Origin: Chitinophaga parva | GTDB lineage: Bacteria > Bacteroidota > Bacteroidia > Chitinophagales > Chitinophagaceae | Direction of reading: 5' to 3' | DNA length: 64,000 nucleotides | Assembly: GCF_003071345.1 (NCBI RefSeq) | Contig: NZ_QCYK01000002.1 | Coordinates: forward strand, 2,170,001 to 2,234,000 | Position numbers and translations under genes: made by a program | Shown: one piece after another, positions 1-8,313 of the stretch | How the letters are laid out: each line of letters begins with the position of its first letter | Position numbering within the stretch: the stretch's first letter is position 1 | The notes under the pieces: model-generated | Seen by the model: the letters and a program-made list of their open reading frames with translations, nothing else | What the model was told of the DNA's origin: nothing | Database searches by the model: none

Positions 1-993
1 CTTACGGAGAAGATTGATAAATCTACCTATGGCCGCTTTAACAAGTGGGCTGCAAAGGCGCTGCTGGCAAACGTTTACCTGAATGCAGGCGTGTACAGTG
101 GCACCGCGGACTGGGCCGGTTGCCTGGCGCAGTGCAATGATATTATAGGCCACTATAACCTGGAGCCGAAGTACCGGGATATTTTCAAGACCGATAATGA
201 AAACAGCGTGGAGATCATCTGGGCCATCCCGTTTGATGAGAACCGCGCCGGTGGCTTCCAGCCCCATATGTACAGCTGGCATGGTGCGCTGCGCGCTAAA
301 GCAGACCTGCAAACCACGCCCTGGGGCAGCGGTTCTGCCATGGGCGTAACACAGTTCATCAACACTTATGATGCTGCAGACCAGCGCCTGCCGGACACCT
401 GGCTGATGGGCAAGCAATATGCAATGGACAATGGCCAGCCTATCAATGGCAGTGACGGCAAGCCCCTGAACTTTACCAAGGACATTCCTGATGGCATGTA
501 TACGGGAGAGTCTGAAGGCTACCGCATGAATAAGTTTGAAGTGAAAGTAGGCGCCAAGACAGACCTCAGTAACGACTTTCCGTTCTTCCGCTACGCACAG
601 GTGCTGATGATGAAAGCCGAATGCCTGCTGCGTGCCGGTGATGCAGACGGCGCGGCCGCACTGGTAACACAGGTGCGCCAGCGGGACTTCCCGGGTGATC
701 CTGCAAAAGCCACGGTGACAGGGACCCAGCTGAAACAGAACAGCGCTTATCAATACGGGCTGGTGAAGAACTATAAGATCACAGACCCGGGCAACCAGGA
801 TGTGATCACGTACGGGCGCTTCCTGGATGAACTGGGTTGGGAGTTTGCCTGGGAATCTTACCGGCGCCGGGACCTTATCCGCTTTGGGGTGTTCCAGAAA
901 AAAAGCTGGCTTTCCCATGCGGGGGATGCGGGCGACCGGACCATCTTCCCCCTGCCGCAACAGGTGGTGAACGCCAATCCAAAACTACAATAA
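1..993 (+). CDS. SusD/RagB family outer-membrane lipoprotein, 5' end cut by window
   Basis: The open frame runs in from base 1 without a start, so only the C-terminal 330 or so residues are present. SusD proteins are surface lipoproteins that bind glycans and cap a SusC TonB-dependent channel. The family signs are the TPR-like helical segment near the start (AAKALLANVYLNAG), the segment YAQVLMMKAECLLRAGD, and the C-terminal ELGWEFAWESYRRRDLIRFG followed by FPLPQQVVNANPKLQ, which is the usual SusD ending. The matching SusC gene should lie upstream, outside the window. The GH127 gene follows on the same strand, so this is the 3' part of a polysaccharide utilisation locus. The family call is firm; the substrate can only be guessed from the neighbours. 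Confidence 0.93.
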   Translation, partial: LTEKIDKSTYGRFNKWAAKALLANVYLNAGVYSGTADWAGCLAQCNDIIGHYNLEPKYRDIFKTDNENSVEIIWAIPFDENRAGGFQPHMYSWHGALRAKADLQTTPWGSGSAMGVTQFINTYDAADQRLPDTWLMGKQYAMDNGQPINGSDGKPLNFTKDIPDGMYTGESEGYRMNKFEVKVGAKTDLSNDFPFFRYAQVLMMKAECLLRAGDADGAAALVTQVRQRDFPGDPAKATVTGTQLKQNSAYQYGLVKNYKITDPGNQDVITYGRFLDELGWEFAWESYRRRDLIRFGVFQKKSWLSHAGDAGDRTIFPLPQQVVNANPKLQ

Positions 994-1011
994 CGGACCT
1001 TGTTTATACCT

Positions 1012-1047
1012 GCATCCGTGCTGCGCAGGCGCGGTGCGGATGCTTTT
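1012..1047 (+). terminator. Possible intrinsic terminator or attenuator between susD and GH127
   Basis: GCATCCG (1012-1018) and CGGATGC (1037-1043) form a perfect 7-bp stem with a GC-rich loop, followed by four T. It sits just before the GH127 start at 1061, so it could reduce read-through from susD instead of ending the transcript. The short T run keeps confidence low. Confidence 0.4.
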
Positions 1048-1060
1048 CAAAATGCATTAC

Positions 1061-3016
1061 ATGAAACATTTGCTGCTTACATCACTCGCATTCAGCCTTA
1101 CCGCTCCTGCCTTTGCGCAGATCAATACCCTGCAGCCGGTGGGCTTTTCACAGGTAAAGATCAATGACGCTTTCTGGACGCCGCGCCAGGAAACGGTTAC
1201 CAAGGTGACCATCCCCGTGTGTATAGACCAGACGGAGGTAAAGACACCGCGCATCCGCAACTTTGAAAAAGTAGCCCGTAACGATGGAGAAAAACACGAG
1301 GGCATTTACTTTGATGACTCTGACGTGTACAAGGCGATGGAAGCCATGGCCTATTCTCTGAAGAACCACCCGGATGCCGCGCTGGAAGCCAAATTTGACC
1401 AATGGACGGACATCATTGCCAAAGCACAGCAGCCGGACGGCTACCTCAATACTTACTACACCCTGGGCGGCCTGCAAAACCGCTGGACGGACATGGAGCG
1501 GCATGAGGACTACTGCGCCGGGCATTTGATCGAAGCGGCGGTGGCCTACTATAACGCTACCGGCAAAACGAAGTTGCTCACCGTGGCCACCCGTTTTGCA
1601 GACCATATAGACAGTACCTTCCGCCTGGCCAACCGCCACTGGGTATCCGGCCATGAAGAGATAGAACTGGCGCTGGTAAAGCTTTACAAGACCACCCACA
1701 ATAAGAAATACCTGGACCTGGCAGACTGGTACCTGCAGCAACGCGGCCACGGCTACGGGCGCGGTGGCATCTGGAGAGGCGGCAGCAATGCAGACTACTG
1801 CCAGGACGGTACGCCGGTGGCAGACCAGAAAGAGATCTCCGGCCATGCGGTGCGTGCCATGTACCTGTACACCGGCGCTGCGGATGTAGGCGCTGCAAAG
1901 CAGGATACCGGCTACATGAAGGCTATGAAAACCGTGTGGCAGGATGTAGTGTACCGCAACATGTACCTCACTGGCGGTATTGGCTCTTCCGGCCATAATG
2001 AAGGCTTTACAAAAGATTATGACCTGCCTAACGAAGACGCTTATTGCGAAACCTGCGCCTCTGTGGGCATGGTGTTCTGGAACCAGCGTATGAACCTGCT
2101 TACCGGCGAAAGCAAATATGTGGATGTACTGGAGCGCAGCCTGTACAACGGGGCACTGGATGGACTATCGCTCTCCGGCGATCATTTCTTTTACGGCAAC
2201 CCGCTGGCGAACGAAGGCAATTATGCACGCTCCGAGTGGTTTGGTACGGCCTGCTGCCCCAGCAACATTGCGCGCCTGGTAGAGTCTTTGGGGGATTACA
2301 TTTATGCAAAGGATGACAATGATATCTGGGTAAATCTCTTCATTGGCAGCAGCACGGACCTTACTTTGAAAAAAGGCAGTGTAGGCATTGCCCAGGCCAC
2401 AAAATATCCCTGGCAGGGCGATGTGCAGATAACGGTAACGCCTGTACGTAATATGGCGTTCCCCCTGCACGTGCGCATTCCTGGCTGGGCCATGAATGAG
2501 CCGGTGCCTGGCAACGCTTACCGTTTCGCGGACCAGGACACGACGAAGTTTACCATCACGGTGAATGGCAAACCTGCCCGGTACAATATGGAAGCGGGGT
2601 ATGCGGTGCTGAACCAGACCTGGAAGAAAGGAGACGTAGTAGCGCTGCACCTGCCTATGGATGTGCGCAAGGTAGTGGCCAATGACAGCATTGTGCAGGA
2701 CCGCAACCGTGTGGCCCTGCAGCGTGGCCCGCTGGTGTATTGCGTGGAGCACCCGGATAATGCCGGCAGCGTGTATAACATGATACTGCCCCTGGATGCA
2801 CAATTTACCACCGCTTACCGCCCGGACCTGCTGGATGGCGTAATGACCATTGAAGGACAGGTGCCGGTGTTCAGGCCGGCTGCCAACGGGGAGCAGGTAG
2901 TGGCGCAACAGGAAAAGCTGACGGCTATTCCTTATTACGCGTGGGCAAACCGTGGCAAGGGTGAAATGGAAGTATGGCTGCCCACTAAAGTAGCCTCCGT
3001 GAAAGTGGCGCCCTGA
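1061..3016 (+). CDS. Glycoside hydrolase family 127, secreted beta-L-arabinofuranosidase
   Basis: This 651-aa protein begins with a clear signal peptide (MKHLLLTSLAFSLTAPAFAQ), which is why the ATG at 1061 is preferred over in-frame starts at 1034 and 1052. GH127 enzymes remove terminal beta-L-arabinofuranose, for example from hydroxyproline-linked oligosaccharides or pectic side chains. All expected active-site residues can be placed: E314 in HNEGF as acid/base, E330 and C332 in YCETC, and the pair C398-C399 in ACCPSN. Their spacing matches Bifidobacterium HypBA1 (E322; E338 and C340; C417-C418), where zinc is held by E338, C340 and both cysteines and C417 is the nucleophile. The (alpha/alpha)6 part is followed by beta domains, and the length is normal. 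The neighbouring SusD and esterases fit plant cell-wall degradation. Confidence 0.93.
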   Translation: MKHLLLTSLAFSLTAPAFAQINTLQPVGFSQVKINDAFWTPRQETVTKVTIPVCIDQTEVKTPRIRNFEKVARNDGEKHEGIYFDDSDVYKAMEAMAYSLKNHPDAALEAKFDQWTDIIAKAQQPDGYLNTYYTLGGLQNRWTDMERHEDYCAGHLIEAAVAYYNATGKTKLLTVATRFADHIDSTFRLANRHWVSGHEEIELALVKLYKTTHNKKYLDLADWYLQQRGHGYGRGGIWRGGSNADYCQDGTPVADQKEISGHAVRAMYLYTGAADVGAAKQDTGYMKAMKTVWQDVVYRNMYLTGGIGSSGHNEGFTKDYDLPNEDAYCETCASVGMVFWNQRMNLLTGESKYVDVLERSLYNGALDGLSLSGDHFFYGNPLANEGNYARSEWFGTACCPSNIARLVESLGDYIYAKDDNDIWVNLFIGSSTDLTLKKGSVGIAQATKYPWQGDVQITVTPVRNMAFPLHVRIPGWAMNEPVPGNAYRFADQDTTKFTITVNGKPARYNMEAGYAVLNQTWKKGDVVALHLPMDVRKVVANDSIVQDRNRVALQRGPLVYCVEHPDNAGSVYNMILPLDAQFTTAYRPDLLDGVMTIEGQVPVFRPAANGEQVVAQQEKLTAIPYYAWANRGKGEMEVWLPTKVASVKVAP

Positions 3017-3050
3017 CAGACATGATCCATGATAGAAAGTTTTTGACCGT

Positions 3051-4625
3051 ATGCAAATAACCCACCCTTCAGCGCGCCAGGCCCGGTCCTGGCGTGCTTT
3101 TTCATTCCGGCTCATTGCTTTATTGCTGCCATTGGCAGTACTGCTGCTCCTGGAGGCCGGCCTGCGTTTGTTTGGCTATGGGCATTCCCATGCCCTGTTT
3201 ATCAACGACCCGCAACACCCGGGCTACCTGGTGATGAACCGGTATGCATCGGAGAAATTCTTTACGGCGGCAGATAATGCCACCATGGGCAATTACGAGC
3301 TATTCCGCGCGCAGAAGCAACCCGGCACTTTCCGCGTGTTTGTGCTGGGAGAGTCTACCACCGTGGGCTACCCGTATATGCATAACGGCTCTTTTCACCG
3401 CTGGTTGCAATACCGGTTCATGCAGACCTTTCCCTCACGCAATATCGAGGTGATCAATGTATCGCTCACAGCGGTGAATTCTTACACGGTGCTGGCATTT
3501 GGCAAGGAGGTGCTGCATTACCAGCCGGACGCCGTGCTGGTATACACCGGGCACAATGAATACTATGGTGCGCAGGGCGTGGCATCCACCAGTAAATTAG
3601 GCAACCAGCGCTGGCTGGTTCGCGTCATGCTGGGCCTGCGCGATCTGCGGCTTACACAGCTTATTCAAAATAGCATTGCCTCCCGGCAGCATATTGATAC
3701 TTCCCAGAACCTGATGCAGCGCATGGCTGCAGAACAGGCCATAGCCCTGCATTCCAGCGGGTACCAGGCCGGCGTGGACCAGTTTTCCGAAAACATGGAA
3801 GCACTGGCGCGCGTGTACAGCCGTGGGAAGGTACCGCTTTTTATCAGCACACTGGTGAGCAATGAAAAGGACCTGCCACCTTTTACGGGAGATAGTGCTA
3901 AAGCCTTATTCCTGCAAGGCAGGCAATGGTATGCCACCGGTGATTTCACCAGGGCCGCTGCAGCCTTCCGCCAGGCAAAAGACCTGGATCAGTTGCGCTT
4001 CCGTGCGCCGGAGGCCATGAACGCAGTATTACGGCAATTGCCACAACGTTATTCGGGCGTGCACCTGGTGGATGCACACGCGGTGTTTGTGGAACACAGC
4101 CCGCACGGCGTCATCGGGGAGGAAACCTTGCTGGAGCATGTGCATCCCAACCTGTATGGTTATGCGCTGCTGTCGGATGCGTTTTACAGGGCAATGGAGC
4201 GTGCCCGGGCGCTGCCGGGGATGGAAGGGAAGGCGTATAGCTTTGAGCAATTGCTGGTGGATATGCCCCTGACCAACATGGATACCTTGTTTGGACAATA
4301 TGACGTGATGCTGCTGAAAAAAGGATGGCCTTTCCTGCAGCCCATCCCGGATAGTTTTAAAATAGACGGCAGCGTGGAAGGTAAGCTGGCGGCGCAACTG
4401 GTGAGCAAGCGGGTGTCGTGGAACGATGCCATGGATGCATTGATGGAACATTACCAGCAGGTGCATGACGCCCGGCAAATACAGCGTATAGCCGAAGCCG
4501 TAATGCTGGAATACAATACAGACCCGGTGTTTTACCAGTACGCATCACAATATGCAGCTGCCGCAGGAGACACGGCAAAGGCTGGTTTGTATGCAAAAAG
4601 AGCTGCGGCGCTTTTATCGCCCTGA
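3051..4625 (+). CDS. Membrane-anchored SGNH/GDSL-family hydrolase
   Basis: The 524-aa product has one N-terminal hydrophobic segment at about residues 19-42 (LIALLLPLAVLLLLEAGLRL) and then an SGNH hydrolase domain. Block I is seen as VLGESTTVG with the nucleophile serine, block III as YTGHNEYYG with the oxyanion-hole Asn, and the terminal block as EHVHPNLYGY with the catalytic His. SGNH enzymes typically remove acyl or acetyl groups from carbohydrates or lipids. The C-terminal third is helical and resembles a TPR-like region (FTRAAAAFRQAKDLDQ). It follows GH127 by 34 bp and is probably co-transcribed, so removal of acyl groups from the same glycan is plausible. The exact substrate cannot be read from the sequence. 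The frame stays open for 40 codons after the TGA (see next entry). Confidence 0.8.
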   Translation: MQITHPSARQARSWRAFSFRLIALLLPLAVLLLLEAGLRLFGYGHSHALFINDPQHPGYLVMNRYASEKFFTAADNATMGNYELFRAQKQPGTFRVFVLGESTTVGYPYMHNGSFHRWLQYRFMQTFPSRNIEVINVSLTAVNSYTVLAFGKEVLHYQPDAVLVYTGHNEYYGAQGVASTSKLGNQRWLVRVMLGLRDLRLTQLIQNSIASRQHIDTSQNLMQRMAAEQAIALHSSGYQAGVDQFSENMEALARVYSRGKVPLFISTLVSNEKDLPPFTGDSAKALFLQGRQWYATGDFTRAAAAFRQAKDLDQLRFRAPEAMNAVLRQLPQRYSGVHLVDAHAVFVEHSPHGVIGEETLLEHVHPNLYGYALLSDAFYRAMERARALPGMEGKAYSFEQLLVDMPLTNMDTLFGQYDVMLLKKGWPFLQPIPDSFKIDGSVEGKLAAQLVSKRVSWNDAMDALMEHYQQVHDARQIQRIAEAVMLEYNTDPVFYQYASQYAAAAGDTAKAGLYAKRAAALLSP

Positions 4626-4748
4626 ATATTGGCAGGCGGTTTCCGCTACCGCAACGCGCGCAGGCCGGAACTGTATGGCAAGGTGCTGGCAGCGCCGCAT
4701 GCATCTGTACAGAAAGTAGTGTGGATGCAGCCGGCCGCGGAAAAATAG
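4626..4748 (+). pseudogene. Open in-frame tail after the SGNH stop codon, possible gene remnant
   Basis: Directly after the TGA at 4623-4625 the same frame stays open for 40 codons to a TAG at 4746-4748. The translation has a protein-like composition (GGFRYRNARRPELYG followed by KVLAAPHASVQKVVWMQ) and no start codon of its own. It could be the 3' end of a lost downstream gene, a former longer C-terminus of the SGNH protein, or chance in GC-rich DNA. I do not recognise the family. Confidence 0.25.
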
Positions 4749-4754
4749 CAACTG

Positions 4755-5627
4755 TCAATACTGGTGAAAGCTCATTGATACAAATTCCAGTACGGTGGGT
4801 AAGGCACTGCGCCAGTAGGTCCAGGTGTGGCCACCATCACGGGCCCTGAACTCGTGGGGAATCTCGCGTTTGCGCATAAGGATGTGCGCCAGGCAGTTGC
4901 CTTCAAACAGGAAATCATCGTCCCCGCAGTCTATGTACCAGCGCACATCTTTCTTGTGGTCGTCCGGCACGTCATTGAGCAGTTGCAGCACGCTGTATTT
5001 ATTATAGAAATTTTTGTACGTCGTGGAATCGGGCATCTGGTATTTACCATTTTCCAGGTACCAGCGTTTACCTTCTTCGGGCGTTAAGGCGCCCACGGCC
5101 GCACTCAGGGGGCAGGCTGCGGCAAACAGTTCCGGGTGGTGCAATGCATACAGGAACGTACCCCAGCCACCCATGGAAAGCCCTGCCACGGCGCGGTAGC
5201 GCTTCTCCTGGCGGATGCGGTATTTCTTTTCTACATAAGGCATCAATTCCTGGAAGAAGAAATCTTCATAGTTCCATTGGCCGTCAATGCGGTTAATGTA
5301 GCCACGGTTGCCGGTATTGGCATCGGGCATTACAATGATCATGGGTGCCGCGGTGCCATTGCGGATCGCCTCATCGGCAATGCGTTGCACTTCGCCAAAC
5401 TGCACCCAGCCCGTTTGATCATCGCCGGCGCCGTGCAGCAGGTACAGCACGGGGTAACTGCGGTCTGACGTTTCGTAATCGGGCGGCAGGTAGATGGCAA
5501 ACTTACGATCCATCTTCAGTATCTTACTGGGCAGGGAAAGGTTATCGTATACCTTGCCTGTTTGGGCGCTTATAGGGGAGGGGCATAACAGGAGCAGGGC
5601 TATAGCCAGCAAAAGATATTTTTTCAT
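4755..5627 (-). CDS. Secreted esterase D/feruloyl-esterase-like alpha/beta hydrolase
   Basis: The start at 5627 gives a signal peptide (MKKYLLLAIALLLLCPSPISAQ) and a 290-aa product; the 21-codon upstream extension lies in the repeat region and is unlikely to be coding. The fold is the putative-esterase family related to CE1. Seen are the strand YPVLYLLHGAGDD, the nucleophile elbow GLSMGGWGT with catalytic Ser, an acid candidate in CGDDDFLF and the His in RDGGHTWTYW, close to the C-terminus as usual. Such enzymes hydrolyse feruloyl, acetyl or similar esters on plant polysaccharides, or S-formylglutathione in the cytoplasmic branch; export here favours the polysaccharide role. It is convergent with the SGNH gene and encoded separately from that operon. 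Confidence 0.85.
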   Translation of the reverse strand: MKKYLLLAIALLLLCPSPISAQTGKVYDNLSLPSKILKMDRKFAIYLPPDYETSDRSYPVLYLLHGAGDDQTGWVQFGEVQRIADEAIRNGTAAPMIIVMPDANTGNRGYINRIDGQWNYEDFFFQELMPYVEKKYRIRQEKRYRAVAGLSMGGWGTFLYALHHPELFAAACPLSAAVGALTPEEGKRWYLENGKYQMPDSTTYKNFYNKYSVLQLLNDVPDDHKKDVRWYIDCGDDDFLFEGNCLAHILMRKREIPHEFRARDGGHTWTYWRSALPTVLEFVSMSFHQY

Positions 5628-5670
5628 GTTCCGTGGATTGGAGGTTACCGTGTTAAAGTACAAAAAAATC

Positions 5671-5822
5671 GTACAACGTACAATGTACAACGTACAACGT
5701 ACTTTGGCTCCAACGGGTGGAGCTTAAACGAAAAAGGGCATACCTGCCGGGTACGCCCTAATTATTGGATCAAGTACGTTGTACGTTGTACATTGTACGT
5801 TGTACATTGTACGTTGTACGTA
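5671..5822. repeat. Inverted pair of GTACAAY / GTACRTT heptamer arrays
   Basis: The left array (5671-5702) has four GTACAAC/T units plus GTAC in exact 7-bp register. The right array (5774-5822) has seven GTACGTT/GTACATT-type units. The reverse complement of the whole left array equals 5774-5805 exactly, so the two form a perfect 32-bp inverted repeat around a 71-nt loop. The loop holds two small hairpins: GCTCC/GGAGC (5707-5722) and the AGGGC/GCCCT stem at 5735-5759. The element lies between the esterase gene and the J-domain gene. Confidence 0.95.
5731..5760 (-). terminator. Intrinsic terminator of the J-domain gene
   Basis: On the minus strand the stem AGGGCGTACC / GGTATGCCCT, with one mismatch, is followed by TTTTT. 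It lies about 65 bp past the stop of the gene at 5825, inside the loop of the heptamer inverted repeat. Confidence 0.6.
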
Positions 5823-5824
5823 TT

Positions 5825-6274
5825 TTACACCTCCATTGCCCTGCTTACTTTGCGGTACACATATTCATGGAATACGTGGCGGCGGCAGAAACGGCCGGGC
5901 GTATCTGAGTTAATGAGTTTTACGTATACGTTTTTGGGCACTTCAAAGTATTCGTAGCTGCTGCCGTCCTGGAATACCAGGGTGAGGGTGGTCTTGGAAT
6001 AGTTGAAGTCTGAGAGGGGGGAGGCGTTGATCGTTTCCGTGTACTGGGGCAGCGCGGCCTCGATGGTTTCGGGGGCTACGCTTACCAGGAAATTATAGGC
6101 TTCAATGAGCTCCTTGCTGCGGGCTTCCGCTTCCAGCCGGGCTGTTTCTTCAGCGGTGGCAAACTTGTCGGGGTGCCATTCTTTCATCAGGTTGCGGTAG
6201 ATCACTTTTAATTCCTGTACAGGCGTGGTCTTGGAAACGCCCAATAATTTGCGGTATGCTGTTATGTTACTCAT
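5825..6274 (-). CDS. J-domain protein with C-terminal KTSC domain
   Basis: The 149-aa protein starts with a DnaJ J-domain (residues 4-65), including the signature HPD at 34-36 in KEWHPDKF, which stimulates DnaK-type Hsp70 ATPase. After a linker, residues 83-147 resemble the short KTSC domain: strand SSYEYFEVPKNVY, then LINSDTPGRFCRRHVFH and a final YVYRKV. No glycine/phenylalanine-rich or zinc region is present, so it is not a general DnaJ chaperone but a small J-protein that would send a specific client to Hsp70. KTSC has no firm biochemical role. No signal peptide is seen, so it is cytoplasmic. A consensus -7 box lies 20 bp upstream of the start, and the gene has its own terminator, so it is probably monocistronic. 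Confidence 0.85.
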   Translation of the reverse strand: MSNITAYRKLLGVSKTTPVQELKVIYRNLMKEWHPDKFATAEETARLEAEARSKELIEAYNFLVSVAPETIEAALPQYTETINASPLSDFNYSKTTLTLVFQDGSSYEYFEVPKNVYVKLINSDTPGRFCRRHVFHEYVYRKVSRAMEV

Positions 6275-6293
6275 GTACTTGTTAGATGCCGCG

Positions 6294-6301
6294 CAAAGTT
6301 A
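6294..6301 (-). promoter_or_regulatory. Bacteroidota -7 box (TAACTTTG) for the J-domain gene
   Basis: The minus strand reads TAACTTTG, an exact match to TAnnTTTG, 19 bp upstream of the ATG at 6274. No good -33 TTG was found at the usual distance. Confidence 0.55.
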
Positions 6302-6538
6302 GGGTAAATCCGCCAGGGAGCGTGGTGGCCCATGTCAAGAAATCGTAAACCTTTGCGTAAAGACGGTCCTGCCCGGTAGCGGAGTGGTGTGCTGCGCCGG
6401 TAGGAAAAGGGGCGTGTTTGCAAACAGGCAACAACCGGCGGGATATGTACATCACAGCAGGTTTTTCATCCTGGCGCATTGTTTTTTTTGTGACCTGGTT
6501 TTTACCGGGTGACGTAACTTTATCAAAAACCATGTTGT

Positions 6539-7597
6539 ATGGAATGGCAAAACGAGCTGACCACCCTATTGAAAGTACAGTATCCCATTATACAGGCGCC
6601 CATGCTGGGGGTGAGCACGCCGGAGATGGCGGCCGCAGTGTCTAACGCTGGCGGACTGGGTTCTGTGGCCATTGGTGGTTTGCCGCCTTCGCAGGTGCGG
6701 GCACTCATCCACCAGACCCGGGCCCTTACCCACAAGCCGTTTGCCGTGAATTTCTTTGCGCATGAAATAGCGCCGGTGGATCCCATTCATGCCGGCATCA
6801 TGGCAGACTTCCTTTTTAATATGGCATCCCAGCACCGGTTGCCCGCGGCACGTACCGATGTGCAAAGCCTGCGGTTTTTCAGTTACCGCGACCAGATGGA
6901 GGTGCTGCTGGAGGAGCAGGTGCCGGTGGTAAGCTTCACCTTCGGCATACCGGACGATGATTACATTGCCGCGTTCAAAGCCGCCGGTGTAGTGCTGATC
7001 GGTACTGCCACCAGCACGAAAGAGGCCATGGTGCTGGATCAGCGCGGCATAGATGTAATTACGGCACAGGGCATAGAAGCTGGTGGCCACCGCGGCACCT
7101 TCCTGGAGCATGAGCCCCTGCCCATGGTGGGCGTAATGTCGCTGGTGCCGGCGGTAGCGGGCATTACCCGGAAACCGGTAGTGGCAGCGGGTGGGATTTA
7201 CAACGGCCATACCGTAAAGGCCGCGTTGCAACTGGGTGCGCAGGGTGTGCAGCCGGGTACCGCTTTTATAGCCAGTGATGAAAGCAATGCCATTCCTTCT
7301 TACAAGACTGCGCTGCTGGCTGCCAGCGATACGGACACCGCGCTGACCCGCGCTTTCAGCGGCCGCTGGGCCAGGGGCATCCGCAATCATTTTATGCAGC
7401 TGGTGGAAGAAGCGGGCATCCCCATTTTACCTTACCCGGTACAGAACGCCCTGGTGGCGCCTATCCGCGCAGCCGCCCAAAAAGCAGACGACAACGAGTT
7501 TGTGGCCATGTGGGCGGGACAGTCTGCCAATAAAAGCCTGCGCGCACCGGCGGCGGTTATCCTGGCGGCGCTGGTGGAACAGGCAGAGGCGTTGTGA
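6539..7597 (+). CDS. Nitronate monooxygenase (2-nitropropane dioxygenase family)
   Basis: The 352-aa cytoplasmic protein is an FMN-dependent TIM-barrel enzyme that oxidises alkyl nitronates to carbonyl compounds and nitrite, commonly detoxifying propionate-3-nitronate. Family marks are the N-terminal YPIIQAPMLGVSTPE, the glycine-rich AGGLGSVAIGG, the catalytic His (about residue 184) in GIEAGGHRGTF, and the phosphate-binding segments AAGGIYNG and GAQGVQPGTAFIAS. The start at 6539 gives MEWQNELTTLL, the usual N-terminus; an ATG at 6532 is in another frame. A downstream hairpin suggests a single-gene unit. Enoyl-ACP reductase FabK has the same fold, but the conserved His and overall pattern favour nitronate monooxygenase. 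Confidence 0.9.
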   Translation: MEWQNELTTLLKVQYPIIQAPMLGVSTPEMAAAVSNAGGLGSVAIGGLPPSQVRALIHQTRALTHKPFAVNFFAHEIAPVDPIHAGIMADFLFNMASQHRLPAARTDVQSLRFFSYRDQMEVLLEEQVPVVSFTFGIPDDDYIAAFKAAGVVLIGTATSTKEAMVLDQRGIDVITAQGIEAGGHRGTFLEHEPLPMVGVMSLVPAVAGITRKPVVAAGGIYNGHTVKAALQLGAQGVQPGTAFIASDESNAIPSYKTALLAASDTDTALTRAFSGRWARGIRNHFMQLVEEAGIPILPYPVQNALVAPIRAAAQKADDNEFVAMWAGQSANKSLRAPAAVILAALVEQAEAL

Positions 7598-7621
7598 ATT
7601 TTTGTACATCCCTCCACGGGA

Positions 7622-7648
7622 AAAGGCCGGAGGAATCCGGCCTTTGGC
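7622..7648 (+). terminator. Intrinsic terminator after nitronate monooxygenase
   Basis: AAAGGCCGGA (7622-7631) pairs perfectly with TCCGGCCTTT (7636-7645) around a 4-nt loop, 24 bp past the stop codon. The following T run is short, so the hairpin may act in both directions. Confidence 0.65.
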
Positions 7649-7873
7649 ATTTATAGTCTTGTCTTGTTCACATTGAAGCTTGTTTCCCGTCAATGCATAT
7701 TGAAATGGAAGCGTGTATGGGAGATAACAATTGTAAGTCAGGGGTAAGCCTTGATCAACAAAAAGATATTAAAGGTATTTCATCAAAGCCGGGACGGATC
7801 CCGGCCCTGATAGAAAGTTACCTTGGGGCCCCGGCGCATGCTGCCTGTACGGATGAAAGGCCGGGCATAGGGA

Positions 7874-8206
7874 TTAGTTGAGAAAGGCAAACTTGTTGGT
7901 AAACATGCCGCCGATAACGGGCAGGGGCTTGCTGGCCTCATTAAGTGCCGCAATGATACCGAGCACCGCGAAGATGAGGGGTACAAAGGTCACGAACGAC
8001 AAAATGACACCAAGTGAAGGCACTATGGAAGTGACGATCACGATGGCAATGCTCAACACAATGGAAGCAATGGCCAGGCCCAGGGCCTGCGCCAGGTGGT
8101 AACGTACCAGGGGGCTTTTGTCCTGGCTGTTCTTGTACTGTACGTAAGCAACGATCCAACCAATAAGGGTTACATACGAGATGGCGGCTAAAGTCTTGTT
8201 GTTCAT
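7874..8206 (-). CDS. DUF4870 / Tic20-like small membrane protein
   Basis: The 110-aa product starts at MNNKTLAAISYVTLIGWIVA (ATG at 8206). It has about three or four hydrophobic helices with the family segment QDKSPLVRYHLAQALGLAI, in which charged residues and a His precede a long membrane span. The protein ends GGMFTNKFAFLN. DUF4870 proteins are widespread, lie in the inner membrane and have no defined biochemical role. The promoter region carries a consensus -7 box (8264-8271) and an upstream GTAGACG heptamer array that is also found before the WG-repeat gene at 22267, which suggests shared control. A 33-codon extension upstream of this ATG is open but overlaps the promoter. Confidence 0.8.
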   Translation of the reverse strand: MNNKTLAAISYVTLIGWIVAYVQYKNSQDKSPLVRYHLAQALGLAIASIVLSIAIVIVTSIVPSLGVILSFVTFVPLIFAVLGIIAALNEASKPLPVIGGMFTNKFAFLN

Positions 8207-8263
8207 AATTCCGGGTTTTTTATGTTTGAAGGTTAATGGAAAGGTTGCCTGGTTTCGATGCTG

Positions 8264-8271
8264 CAAACTTA
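8264..8271 (-). promoter_or_regulatory. Bacteroidota -7 box (TAAGTTTG) for the DUF4870 gene
   Basis: The minus strand reads TAAGTTTG, an exact TAnnTTTG match, 57 bp upstream of the ATG at 8206. Transcription would start near 8259. Confidence 0.65.
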
Positions 8272-8313
8272 GCGGCGCTTTCTGCCCCCGCCTAATTTTG
8301 AGCACCTATGATT

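Noticed and set aside
6482-6522. Promoter for nitronate monooxygenase (TTTG at 6487 and TAACTTTA at 6515)
   Set aside because: The spacer would be about 24 bp and the -7 box has a mismatch, so support is too weak for a feature.
7693-7881. Possible 62-aa gene between nitronate monooxygenase and DUF4870
   Set aside because: It has no promoter box or ribosome-binding site, runs into the convergent DUF4870 gene, and has no protein-like pattern.
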